IMG/VR virus record: IMGVR_UViG_3300032245_000908
Span: 1-43,020 of that record
Origin: a virus
Direction: 5' to 3' (one strand)
Length of the DNA: 43,020 bases
Below the pieces are notes generated by a model. It saw nothing but the letters and a program-made list of their open reading frames with translations, ran no database searches and was not told the origin of the DNA. Within the stretch, counting starts at the first letter, position 1. Each line of letters opens with the position of its first letter. The translations under genes and the position numbers were made by a program. Of the stretch, positions 1-6,627 are shown piece by piece.

Positions 1-893
1 GCCAAGTGGCTTGGCATATTACCTACATCAATGTAGAATACTCTACGCTCAGGAGCACGTTGTACACGATAGATAATAATACTGTCTTCTAACAGTTCTT
101 TTTGTTTGAATACTTTAAAAATACTTTCTAAAAGGCTGTTACCAAACGGAAAGTTGTTATCAATGCCTTCGCTCATGCTAATATGAATCACATGTTTAGC
201 ATCAATTGCGTATTGATTTTGATTTTGACTGAATCTACTACCGGTGTTGTTGGTTGGAAAAGCACCAACCATACCTCTTGATCCGCCTGCACCGCTTTGT
301 CCTGTACCGCTAGCATTGCCGCCGTGATTATTACTTGGCTGTATAGCTGTTGTAGCAAGTGTTTCTAAGTTGGGATTAAAATCACGTATCATGTATTGTT
401 CAGGCTTTTTGCCTTCGCTTTCGTTTACAATGATTTTATCTACCTTGGCAGGATCAACATACATCCATGCCAGTGTTTCTGGATCACGGACAAAGAAGCT
501 ATCGCCATACTTGAAAGCATTACGTACAATTTTAAAGATACGTTTGTCAAACTTGTTTAGTTTAGTCCACTGTTGCAGAGCTTTTTTAATAATCTTGACT
601 TCTGTCCCTGTTGCTTTTTCTTTAAAGAAAGTCTGGAACGGTGTACGATTTTCATCGTTTGTTTGTGAGCAGAACTCGGCCAGGATATCCAGTGCCGCAT
701 TAACTTCTGAGTCTGCATCCATTGTGTCATACTGCCCGTAACGTTCTAAACGATTTGGATGACCAGCGTAGATGTCTGGTAGATAACTGCTGTAATTCAT
801 CCTAGCTGGATTTGCTGTGCCGCCCATGGAGCCGCTGATTGGACTTAGATTACCTTTTGTAGCTACTGGTGTAAAATACTTTTTCCAAGACAT
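1..893 (-). CDS. 20: Portal protein gp20, 5' part (cut by window start)
   Basis: The portal forms the dodecameric ring at the capsid vertex through which DNA is packaged and to which the neck and tail attach; in T4 it also nucleates prohead assembly. About 297 N-terminal residues are visible (T4 gp20 has 524); the 3' end lies beyond position 1. The start is ATG at 893-891 behind TTAGGA. The near-invariant T4-type portal motif RAPERRVFYIDVGNMP lies close to the window edge, preceded by a typical stretch with DADSEVNAALDIL and FKYGDSFFVRDPET. A Gly/Ser/Asn-rich insertion (around GGNASGTGQSG) interrupts the region before it and is probably a surface loop. The gene follows the tape-measure gene on the same strand after a 13-nt gap, so the two are probably co-transcribed. 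The identification is secure. Confidence 0.96.
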   Translation of the reverse strand, partial: MSWKKYFTPVATKGNLSPISGSMGGTANPARMNYSSYLPDIYAGHPNRLERYGQYDTMDADSEVNAALDILAEFCSQTNDENRTPFQTFFKEKATGTEVKIIKKALQQWTKLNKFDKRIFKIVRNAFKYGDSFFVRDPETLAWMYVDPAKVDKIIVNESEGKKPEQYMIRDFNPNLETLATTAIQPSNNHGGNASGTGQSGAGGSRGMVGAFPTNNTGSRFSQNQNQYAIDAKHVIHISMSEGIDNNFPFGNSLLESIFKVFKQKELLEDSIIIYRVQRAPERRVFYIDVGNMPSHL

Positions 894-906
894 GTAATTT
901 TCCTAA

Positions 907-3222
907 TTAAGCAAATGCATCGCCGGACATGCCTTTTAAAGCATCATTATTACGTTTTGTGTAATCCGTCATTTCGGCTATGTATGATAACATTTGTTTG
1001 TTTTGTGTATTTAACATAGTCATTAGGCTAGTGATGGCTTTATCGGATTCCCCTGTGCGGGCTAACAGTGCCGCAATACTGTCGTTTGAAACCACGTTGC
1101 CACTAGAACCTACGTTTAATATTTCAGGTCCTTTTTCGCCAACCAAATAGGTACCTGCATTAATTGGACCGCCTTTGGCCTTTGGTTGAGGAGCAACAGG
1201 AGCCAAAATCCTTTTAAGAGACTCTTCTGGTATCTCTCCAGACTTTTTAAATTTGTCAATTTCTGCTTGGGCATTGTTAATATTACGTTCTGCGTTCCAT
1301 CTACCAATACTACCAGTTTCAGGGTCTTTTAATTTTTTTTGATTTTCTACTAGTTTGGCCACCTGCTCGGCTAGATCTCTCTCGGACTGCTCCTGTCTAC
1401 TACCTTCTCCGAATAACATTCTACCAAATCGTGTATTTCTAGATTCTTTTACAACAAAATCAAATATATCTTTGAATACACTACCCATCCCATCCATCAC
1501 TTTTTTCCACAGACCATCAAACATTGGCTTAATAGTAGTATCCCAAAAATTAGTAAGGGCTTTGCCCATAGGACCTTCCATGAATTCATCAAACGAATCC
1601 GAAACGTTGTCCCATGCCTCATTTCCTTTCTTTTTTAGTAGGTCCCAGAACTCTTCAGGACTTTTTGTGTCTCTTAACTCTTCAAACGTTTTCCCCATCC
1701 ATTTGCTAACACCATCAAATTGTTTTAGAACATCATCTAACACACCATCTAAGGGTCCGTTGGGTTTAACTAGGTCGCTTGCTCCTTTCATGAATGTTTC
1801 AGTCCAGCCTGCTAACTTGGTTGTTACTGGTCCGAGAACTTTATTCATCATTGAAGTAAGACCAGCTCCAAAATTCTGTATTGATTGGTTGGCTTGACCT
1901 ATTGCAGATGCATTACCGGTGGCTTGATCTTGTTGCTGTTTTTTAATAGCGGCCTGAGCCGCACCGATATCACCATTGTTCTCTTTTAGGTTTCGACCAA
2001 ATAGTGTCAGTTCTCGCACGTTATTAAACATTGATGCATTAACTGCCAGCTGTTGTTTGTTCATTGAATCGCCAAATGCTACGGTATTCATACTAGCTTG
2101 CTTTAACTTCTCTAACATGATTCTTTGAGCTTCTGCGGGAGGAACACCTGCTTGCACTAGTTCTTGTGCAGTCTTGGCTATCTCCCCATACATACCTCTA
2201 CTGGCTGTATTCAAGTCTTGTCCAGCCTTGGTCATTGGACCTATAATACCCTGGCTACCTAGTTTAATAGCATCCATTACTCCAGGACCAAAACGTGTTC
2301 CGATATTTTCTAAAGAATCCATTACACCTTTGCCGCCTTTATCAAGTCTGTCTCTAAATAATTGATATCCTTGATCCATGTTGAGCTTTTTTTGTTCTGC
2401 TTCGGCGGCTTCTCTGCTTGCGCCGGTTAATTTAGTTAATCCGTCTAACTCAACCAAATAGTCTCTAGTTTTTTCTGCCAATTGATCTGCTGTCAATGCG
2501 TTCTTGCTACCCATGATACCTTGCCTGGCAATAACTGTAGCCAATGCATTACCGGTTTCGTCTGCCGTGTATCCTAACCCAAAAAGTTCTTTAGAAAACT
2601 TACTGCCCGGTCCTAACAACGCACCACTAGCCTGTGTAAACTTGTCTATTCCGTTCTGTACATTAAGACCCATGGTTGCAAATTGTTCGCCGTTTTGACT
2701 TATAATTGATGAAAAACTTTGTAATGATAATCCTGACTTAGCGGCTGCTGTACTCATTGCAAACAAATCACCACCAAAGCTGGCGCCTGCCTTGGTCATG
2801 TTGCGATAGAATCCTGCCAGCTTGTCAGCGTAGTCAAAAATTTCTGCTATCAACGGAGCAAATTTTCCTACTACAGGAATATCTTTAAACACCATAGCCA
2901 GTTGGCCAAGTGATGCTGTACCGTTCATTGCGGCCTTGGAAAAGTCGTAAAAATTACCAGCTAGATCGCTAGCAGTACCAACTATACCGCCTACAATATT
3001 TCCTAAAAGACTAAAAGCGCCACCAACTGTTTTTGCCGCAATACCTGCAATGTTAAAACTACTAGCGGCTGATGCGGCGGTAGAAGCTACTCCTCCCGAA
3101 CCACCGGTTCCACCACCAGATGAAGACCCTCCGGCGGCTTTTATAAAATTTGCTAGATTTATATTCGTAGCTTTGGCAACTGCTAAAAGTTCTTGTAATG
3201 TAGCTTCTGATGCACCGTTCAT
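907..3222 (-). CDS. Tail tape-measure protein (gp29-like)
   Basis: This protein probably sets tail length and is ejected ahead of the DNA. It has 771 residues (T4 gp29 has 590). The N-terminus is followed by a Gly/Ser linker and then a long Ala/Gly/Met-rich, mostly helical region with hydrophobic segments, as in tape measures. The C-terminal part has the motif GGPINAGTYLVGEKGPEIL, a form very common near the end of phage tape measures. The last ~60 residues look like coiled coil. It lies upstream of the portal gene on the same strand and back to back with gp26/gp51. A late-promoter-like octamer sits ~58 nt before the start on its strand. Low similarity is normal for this protein class, so the functional call rests on composition, the C-terminal motif and context; a gp29 orthologue is the likely identity but is not proven. 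Confidence 0.75.
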   Translation of the reverse strand: MNGASEATLQELLAVAKATNINLANFIKAAGGSSSGGGTGGSGGVASTAASAASSFNIAGIAAKTVGGAFSLLGNIVGGIVGTASDLAGNFYDFSKAAMNGTASLGQLAMVFKDIPVVGKFAPLIAEIFDYADKLAGFYRNMTKAGASFGGDLFAMSTAAAKSGLSLQSFSSIISQNGEQFATMGLNVQNGIDKFTQASGALLGPGSKFSKELFGLGYTADETGNALATVIARQGIMGSKNALTADQLAEKTRDYLVELDGLTKLTGASREAAEAEQKKLNMDQGYQLFRDRLDKGGKGVMDSLENIGTRFGPGVMDAIKLGSQGIIGPMTKAGQDLNTASRGMYGEIAKTAQELVQAGVPPAEAQRIMLEKLKQASMNTVAFGDSMNKQQLAVNASMFNNVRELTLFGRNLKENNGDIGAAQAAIKKQQQDQATGNASAIGQANQSIQNFGAGLTSMMNKVLGPVTTKLAGWTETFMKGASDLVKPNGPLDGVLDDVLKQFDGVSKWMGKTFEELRDTKSPEEFWDLLKKKGNEAWDNVSDSFDEFMEGPMGKALTNFWDTTIKPMFDGLWKKVMDGMGSVFKDIFDFVVKESRNTRFGRMLFGEGSRQEQSERDLAEQVAKLVENQKKLKDPETGSIGRWNAERNINNAQAEIDKFKKSGEIPEESLKRILAPVAPQPKAKGGPINAGTYLVGEKGPEILNVGSSGNVVSNDSIAALLARTGESDKAITSLMTMLNTQNKQMLSYIAEMTDYTKRNNDALKGMSGDAFA

Positions 3223-3249
3223 ATATTAAATTTGGCCATTAAATAGGTA

Positions 3250-3257
3250 GATAAATA
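3250..3257 (+). promoter_or_regulatory. Putative T4-type late promoter for gp26/gp51
   Basis: The octamer GATAAATA matches the NATAAATA form of the T4-like late -10 element (T4: TATAAATA). It lies 42 nt before the gp26 start, which leaves room for a leader holding the AT-rich stretch and the CGGAGAAAA ribosome-binding region just before ATG. It faces the octamer at 3280-3287 on the other strand. Confidence 0.6.
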
Positions 3258-3279
3258 GAATAACATAATCCTATATGAT

Positions 3280-3287
3280 TATTTATC
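3280..3287 (-). promoter_or_regulatory. Putative T4-type late promoter for tape measure/portal
   Basis: On the minus strand this reads GATAAATA, the same octamer as at 3250-3257. It lies 58 nt upstream of the tape-measure start at 3222. Each of the two promoters fires through the position of the other before reaching its own gene. Confidence 0.55.
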
Positions 3288-3299
3288 GGAGAAAAAACC

Positions 3300-4178
3300 A
3301 TGCAACCAACAACCTTTCCAACGCCAGGAGCAAGACAAAATCCTTTGGCTAGCTATATGCGACAGCCAAAGATCTATATCAAGTTACCTAGTCAAGGAAA
3401 CTACTGGCCTGCTAAAAGTATCAATATGCCAGAAAATGGCGAAATTCCAGTTTATTCAATGACTGCAAAAGATGAATTGATATTTAAAACCCCCGATGCA
3501 TTGCTAAATGGTCAGTCTATAGTTGATGTTATACAAAGCTGTTTGCCAAATATTAAAGATGCATGGCAAGTACCCAGTATCGATCTTGACATGATTTTGA
3601 TTGCCATCCGACTTGCTACCTATGGTGAGACCATGTCTATCAAACATACAATTCCCGGAACTAAAGAAGAAGTCGAGTACGATGTAGATCTTAGAAACTT
3701 ACTTGATCAGCAGAGTCAGAACATTTGGGCAGAGCAGGTTGCAATTGATAATGATATGGTTGTATATGTAAGACCATTGACATATCGTCACCTAACACAG
3801 GCTAGCATGAAAAGTTTTGAAACCAGTAGAATCATGAACATGGTTAACGATGATACCATACCCGACGATAAAAAGATTGAAATGTTTCAACAGAGTTTTG
3901 CTATACTAACAAAAGTCACAGTTGACATGATGAGCGAAGGAATTTACAAAATTGTTACTCCTGATACAGAAGTAACTGATAAGAAATTTATTCAAGAATT
4001 TGTTAACAACAGTGACAAGGTAGTATTTGAAAAAATCAACCAACACCTATCTGAAATGAAAAAATTAAATGATCTAAAACCGTTGGTATGTTCTACGTCT
4101 GAAGAACAACAAGCACAAGGTGCTCCTGCAACTTATGAAGTTCCAATTAACTTTAATCAATCAGATTTTTTCGCATGA
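3300..4178 (+). CDS. 26: gp26-like baseplate hub / tail assembly protein
   Basis: T4 gp26 is listed as a baseplate hub component needed for hub assembly. This protein has 292 residues (T4: 208). After ~20 variable residues it has the family opening RQPKIYIKLPSQGNYWP, then DELIFKTPDALLNGQSIVDVI and DLDMILIAIRLATYG, which are the recognisable core of the T4 baseplate hub family. The start is ATG at 3300 behind CGGAGAAAA. The stop TGA (4176-4178) overlaps the downstream ATG (4175) as ATGA. The final codons GAT TTT TTC GCA TGA contain the heptamer T TTT TTC in frame, so some ribosomes may shift -1 and make a ~367-residue gp26-gp51 fusion (see the 4166-4246 entry). If so, this protein may be a tail-assembly chaperone rather than a structural hub subunit. 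Family membership is secure; the chaperone role is inference. Confidence 0.88.
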   Translation: MQPTTFPTPGARQNPLASYMRQPKIYIKLPSQGNYWPAKSINMPENGEIPVYSMTAKDELIFKTPDALLNGQSIVDVIQSCLPNIKDAWQVPSIDLDMILIAIRLATYGETMSIKHTIPGTKEEVEYDVDLRNLLDQQSQNIWAEQVAIDNDMVVYVRPLTYRHLTQASMKSFETSRIMNMVNDDTIPDDKKIEMFQQSFAILTKVTVDMMSEGIYKIVTPDTEVTDKKFIQEFVNNSDKVVFEKINQHLSEMKKLNDLKPLVCSTSEEQQAQGAPATYEVPINFNQSDFFA

Positions 4179-4246
4179 GGCTTTTGACTTTAACTCTTAA
4201 CGAAATCCAGGAAGTAGTTACAGAGTTAGAAAAAGAGTCAAAAGCC
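4166..4246 (+). promoter_or_regulatory. Predicted -1 programmed ribosomal frameshift signal
   Basis: The slippery heptamer TTTTTTC lies at 4166-4172 and is phased as T TTT TTC in the gp26 frame. A 6-nt spacer (4173-4178) follows, then GGCTTTTGACT (4179-4189), which is perfectly complementary to AGTCAAAAGCC (4236-4246), giving an 11-bp stem around a 46-nt loop. The -1 frame continues as CGC ATG AGG, exactly the frame of the gp51-like gene. Expected product: gp26 residues 1-291, one Arg, then the 75 residues of gp51-like. Heptamer, spacer length and stem match known -1 frameshift sites such as phage lambda G/GT. The stem and phase are seen directly; frameshifting itself is inferred. Confidence 0.72.
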
Positions 4247-4402
4247 CTTAAAGAAGAAATTTACAAGTTGGCCTGGTACATGCGTGGTGCTATCAGCATT
4301 ACAGAAGCATACACTCTTGACTCTCAAGATAGAGAAATTATAAACAAGATTATTTTAGATAATCTGCAAACTGCTAAAGAAACTGGATTGCCGTTCTTTT
4401 AA
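4175..4402 (+). CDS. gp51-like small protein (baseplate hub assembly / chaperone T-part candidate)
   Basis: This small protein has 75 residues. It has an N-terminal coiled-coil-like segment (EVVTELEKESKALKEEIYKL), the motif WYMRGAISITEAYTL, and it ends in LPFF. Small proteins with a WYMRG motif and LPFF end directly follow gp26 in many T4-like environmental phages; T4 has gene 51 (hub assembly catalyst, larger) at this place. The assignment to gp51 is by position and general pattern only. It may be translated alone from ATG 4175 (overlapping the gp26 stop as ATGA, with no clear Shine-Dalgarno of its own), as the -1 frameshift extension of gp26, or both. It ends convergently with the minus-strand gene downstream; the stops overlap by 4 bp and no terminator hairpin is visible there. 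Confidence 0.65.
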   Translation: MRLLTLTLNEIQEVVTELEKESKALKEEIYKLAWYMRGAISITEAYTLDSQDREIINKIILDNLQTAKETGLPFF

Positions 4403-5523
4403 ATTTCAATACCTAAGAATCTACTTTGGTATCCAACACGACTTTCACTTAACCCACCTTGGTGTAATTTTAAGTTGGGTTTTCCATCTGTACCAGTTGC
4501 CTGTGTTTGATCTGCTGGTTCGGCTTGCGATTGTGCAGGTTGTTCCTGTTCTGGGTGAATAGTATTAAAGTACCCTAATACTTTTTTAGCGTCATCAGAT
4601 GAAAATGCCGCAACTGCTTGATGTAAATCTAGCATAGACATCAATGCACCACGTGCCATTTGATAATCTTGTTTCATGTGTGTTGGTATTGCCGCTACTT
4701 TTCCGGCGGCTGTTGCTAATGCACCCGGGGTGGCTTTAGCTATATCTGCGGCTTTGCTAGCACCTGTCTTTATACCTTGTACTGCTTGCGTACCTAGCTT
4801 ACCGGCAATACGACCAGCTTTGGTCATTGTACCTGTATTAGGATTTTTAGAAAGATTGGTTGCTCTAGTTGGATCGTTGTACCCAAACTTGGCACCTTTT
4901 ACAAAGTTACCAATACCTTTTTTAGCATTGCTGGCCATACCTTTGAGATCAAATTCGTCAAGTTCTACACTTTCTCCCATGGCCACTCGTTTCTGCAACA
5001 TTGTTCTAACTCGTTCAACATCGTCGCCTTTTAGGTGTTGTAACGATGTTAATAAACTTTTATCGCTTAGTGGATTCGCTACTTCAGCTGATTTTGGTGC
5101 AGATGCATCACTAGCATTGCCCATAGCGTTTGAACCCGATACAGCAGTGGAAGCACCTGTGTTATAATTTACAGCTGGAGTACCCGATACCGCCGGAGAT
5201 GATCCTGTGTTATTTGGCACAGCAGTATTACCAGTTGCCGCTGTGTTATTTGAATTATTATATGATTGTGACGAACTTCCGCCATCAAGCTGATCAGCTT
5301 GTGCTCTAAGTTTTTGTGCTTTGGCTTGATTAATAGCCTGTTTGCTGTCACCACTTACTGCACTTCTACCTGCGGTATATCCTTTACCAAATGCATCACC
5401 AGCGCCACGGATTCCACCTACTACAGCACCAGCACCTTTGGCTAGTCCTCCAGCAATAGAACCTATAGCACTTCCAATACCTTCTTCGGTATTGCTTTCT
5501 AAAATAATATCATTGATACGCAT
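4399..5523 (-). CDS. Ala/Gly-rich protein with capsid-targeting-like N-terminus (unknown function)
   Basis: This 374-residue protein is not recognised as a named family. It starts MRINDIILES, followed by an Ala/Gly-rich segment, a long Asn/Ser/Thr/Gly low-complexity linker (~85-140), a more ordered part (HLKGDDVERVRTML), a second Ala/Gly-rich region, a short helical stretch (MLDLHQAVAAFSSDDAKKVL), a Gln/Pro/Glu linker, and a C-terminal tail LSESRVGYQSRFLGIEI. The N-terminus resembles the cleavable peptides of T4 internal head proteins (MKTYQEFIAEA type), with I-L-E fitting the gp21 protease consensus (I/L)xE. I infer a head-internal or scaffold-processed virion protein. A CATAAATA late-promoter octamer lies 29 nt upstream and AAGGAAT precedes the ATG at 5523. 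Existence of the gene is near certain; its function is tentative. Confidence 0.8.
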   Translation of the reverse strand: MRINDIILESNTEEGIGSAIGSIAGGLAKGAGAVVGGIRGAGDAFGKGYTAGRSAVSGDSKQAINQAKAQKLRAQADQLDGGSSSQSYNNSNNTAATGNTAVPNNTGSSPAVSGTPAVNYNTGASTAVSGSNAMGNASDASAPKSAEVANPLSDKSLLTSLQHLKGDDVERVRTMLQKRVAMGESVELDEFDLKGMASNAKKGIGNFVKGAKFGYNDPTRATNLSKNPNTGTMTKAGRIAGKLGTQAVQGIKTGASKAADIAKATPGALATAAGKVAAIPTHMKQDYQMARGALMSMLDLHQAVAAFSSDDAKKVLGYFNTIHPEQEQPAQSQAEPADQTQATGTDGKPNLKLHQGGLSESRVGYQSRFLGIEI

Positions 5524-5551
5524 AAAAGGAATTCCTTGTCTTATTAAATTT

Positions 5552-5559
5552 TATTTATG
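5552..5559 (-). promoter_or_regulatory. Putative T4-type late promoter
   Basis: On the minus strand this reads CATAAATA, fitting the NATAAATA late form. It lies 29 nt upstream of the start at 5523, which leaves a leader of about 20 nt holding the ribosome-binding sequence AAGGAAT. Its presence supports the reading that the 374-residue protein is a late (virion) product. Confidence 0.55.
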
Positions 5560-5564
5560 TTATG

Positions 5565-5584
5565 AAATGAGCTAACGCTCATTT
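5565..5584. repeat. Inverted repeat (8-bp stem, 4-nt loop)
   Basis: AAATGAGC (5565-5572) and GCTCATTT (5577-5584) pair perfectly around TAAC. The hairpin lies directly upstream of the late-promoter octamer at 5552-5559. A related element follows at about 5585-5607 (GCTAT...ATAGC around CGCTTACGCTC), so the unit GAGCG(T)(A/T)AGC on the minus strand occurs twice within 30 nt. There is no T-run on either side as in an intrinsic terminator. Confidence 0.65.
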
Positions 5585-5612
5585 GCTATATCGCTTACGC
5601 TCATAGCATTTT

Positions 5613-5628
5613 ATCTTCTTTAGAAGAT
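5613..5628. repeat. Inverted repeat (6-7 bp stem)
   Basis: ATCTTCT (5613-5619) and AGAAGAT (5622-5628) are complementary with only TT between them, so a 6-bp stem with a TTTA loop is more realistic. It is flanked by AT-rich sequence and sits between the other two hairpins. Confidence 0.5.
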
Positions 5629-5658
5629 TTAAGTATTATCCAGATTCCTTGGTCACAC

Positions 5659-5678
5659 TTCGCCCTGCACCGGGCGAA
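5659..5678. repeat. GC-rich inverted repeat (7-bp stem)
   Basis: TTCGCCC (5659-5665) and GGGCGAA (5672-5678) pair around TGCACC. On the plus strand the stem is followed by an A-run; on the minus strand a T-run precedes it. It is therefore not a standard intrinsic terminator on either strand, despite the strong stem. Confidence 0.6.
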
Positions 5679-6000
5679 AAAATGACATTATCCGAGTTCG
5701 AATAGTTCACACAGCGTTAGAGCATTACAGAGGCGGTCATCCGGTACCTCGAGCTCAGTCTTCATTGACGGCAGTTCATGTATATACGCTATCATACACA
5801 TAAACCCAGGGTTTTTCTCCCTTCTTTTGGCCTTTTATTACATTTTCAAACAATCAAACCGCGGCAATTTTGCGATCCTCGTCCTGTGAAGGATAGTGAT
5901 TGAGTACTCTTAACGGCGAGAGATTTCCGTCCCTGCGATCCGAGATCCAGGTTTAGAGCGCATGAAGTTGGCCTGCGCAAGCTGTTACCGTTTAGTGAGC

Positions 6001-6429
6001 CTAAGTTTTTTTGATTATGTGTGAGCCATGTACACGGACTTGTATGTGTCCATTGTAGTATTCGTCGGATTCTAATACCTTGCGGTCGAATTGTTCTCGG
6101 GCCTCAATGTAAGATGTTTCTGATTTGCTAGTACAATAATATAATATTTCGCGGGTGAATTTATCTATGCCTAGTGTTTGTATGTCTGCTGTTAAGTTAG
6201 GACTGGACCCGTAATATTCCTGCCAGTCGCTGTCGATTTTGCTTCGAATCTTCTTTTTCTTCTTGGTGCCGTTCTTTAACTTTACAGTCTTGTAGGTCGT
6301 TTTACTAAACTTTGCTAATTTTTTGCCAATATATTTCCGCCCCGTAACTGTGTTGGTAATGAGATAAACAAAACCAACACATGTTTCAGGTAACTCTGTA
6401 ACTATAGCACCTTGATACAGCCAAGTCAA
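6001..6429 (-). CDS. GIY-YIG family nuclease, T4-like-phage type
   Basis: This 142-residue protein carries the GIY-YIG signature as GFVYLIT (~19-25) and KYIGKK (~33-38), then a Lys-rich stretch, the motif DWQEYYGSS, an F-T-R-E-I-L strand and an E-A-R-E-Q-F helix whose Glu is a likely metal ligand. It resembles small stand-alone GIY-YIG proteins in environmental T4-like phages and homing endonucleases of the Seg type, but it has no DNA-binding domain beyond the core. It is not the T4 endonuclease II sequence. The only possible start consistent with full length is TTG at 6429-6427, because the in-frame TAA of the upstream gene is immediately before it (TAATTG). It is the last gene of the gp55-gp47-gp46 operon. 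Substrate is unknown: DNA repair or degradation, or homing. Confidence 0.78.
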   Translation of the reverse strand: MTWLYQGAIVTELPETCVGFVYLITNTVTGRKYIGKKLAKFSKTTYKTVKLKNGTKKKKKIRSKIDSDWQEYYGSSPNLTADIQTLGIDKFTREILYYCTSKSETSYIEAREQFDRKVLESDEYYNGHIQVRVHGSHIIKKT

Positions 6430-6627
6430 TTACTTTGCTGCCTTGGCTTCCTTGCGGGCATTCTTTTCAGCTGTGATTTCGTTGCGACGAGCTTTGACTA
6501 GTTTGCCTAGTTCTGCTAATGCCTTGCGACTGCGTGTGCCAGCGGCACTGTTACCACTGGTAAACTTAGCATCTTCTGCTAGGAATTCTGCAAAAGCGGC
6601 TTGTAGTTGTGTATTGGTATCATTCAT
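6430..6627 (-). CDS. Histone H1/Hc1-like small basic protein
   Basis: This 65-residue protein has an N-terminal helix (LQAAFAEFLAEDAKF) followed by SGNSAAGTRSRKALAELGKL and a Lys/Arg/Ala tail ending KEAKAAK. The GN-AAGTR-RKA core closely resembles that of bacterial and chlamydial Hc1-type histone H1-like proteins (KGNKAAGTRVRKAM type), which bind DNA without sequence specificity and compact nucleoids. It may condense host or phage DNA, or serve as an accessory to the recombination proteins encoded just upstream. It starts at ATG 6627 behind AAAGAGAA, overlaps the upstream gene by 8 nt, and its stop abuts the TTG start of the nuclease gene. The resemblance is from recognition of the motif, not an alignment. 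Confidence 0.72.
   Translation of the reverse strand: MNDTNTQLQAAFAEFLAEDAKFTSGNSAAGTRSRKALAELGKLVKARRNEITAEKNARKEAKAAK

Larger units (their letters stand above)
5524..6000. other. Non-coding or degenerate stretch, relatively GC-rich with hairpins
   Basis: No convincing gene fills these 477 nt. From 5701 to 6000, 140 of 300 bases are G or C (47%), against about 37% just downstream (22 of 60 at 6001-6060). Three hairpins lie at 5565-5678 (listed separately). On the minus strand there are short protein-like frames: 5952-5854 and 5853-5776 lie in one frame and are separated only by a TGA at 5856-5854, and 5801-5688 (37 codons from an ATG) overlaps the second in another frame. They lack good starts and ribosome-binding sites. 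I looked for tRNAs on both strands (a D-arm-like GTTC...GAGC occurs near 5705-5723 on the plus strand) and could not fold a complete one. The stretch may be a structured RNA, a decayed gene or a control region. Confidence 0.5.

Noticed and set aside
370-741. Plus-strand open frame of 123 codons
   Set aside because: It lies antisense to the portal gene, whose protein sequence is clearly real; its product has no protein-like domain pattern.
1355-1897. Plus-strand open frame of 180 codons inside the tape-measure gene
   Set aside because: Antisense shadow of the tape-measure coding frame; Ser/Pro/Leu-rich without recognisable features or ribosome-binding site.
4676-5167. Plus-strand 163-codon frame opposite the 374-residue gene
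   Set aside because: Reverse reading of Ala/Gly-rich codons gives a hydrophobic-looking product; a typical shadow.
5659-5685. Strong GC hairpin next to a homopolymer as an intrinsic terminator
   Set aside because: The plus strand has an A-run after the stem and the minus strand has its T-run before the stem, so neither has the required 3' T-run.
5690-5780. tRNA-like pieces (GTTC...GAGC arm and a TTCGAA loop)
   Set aside because: No complete cloverleaf: neither an anticodon stem, a T-arm of correct spacing nor an acceptor stem could be paired on either strand.
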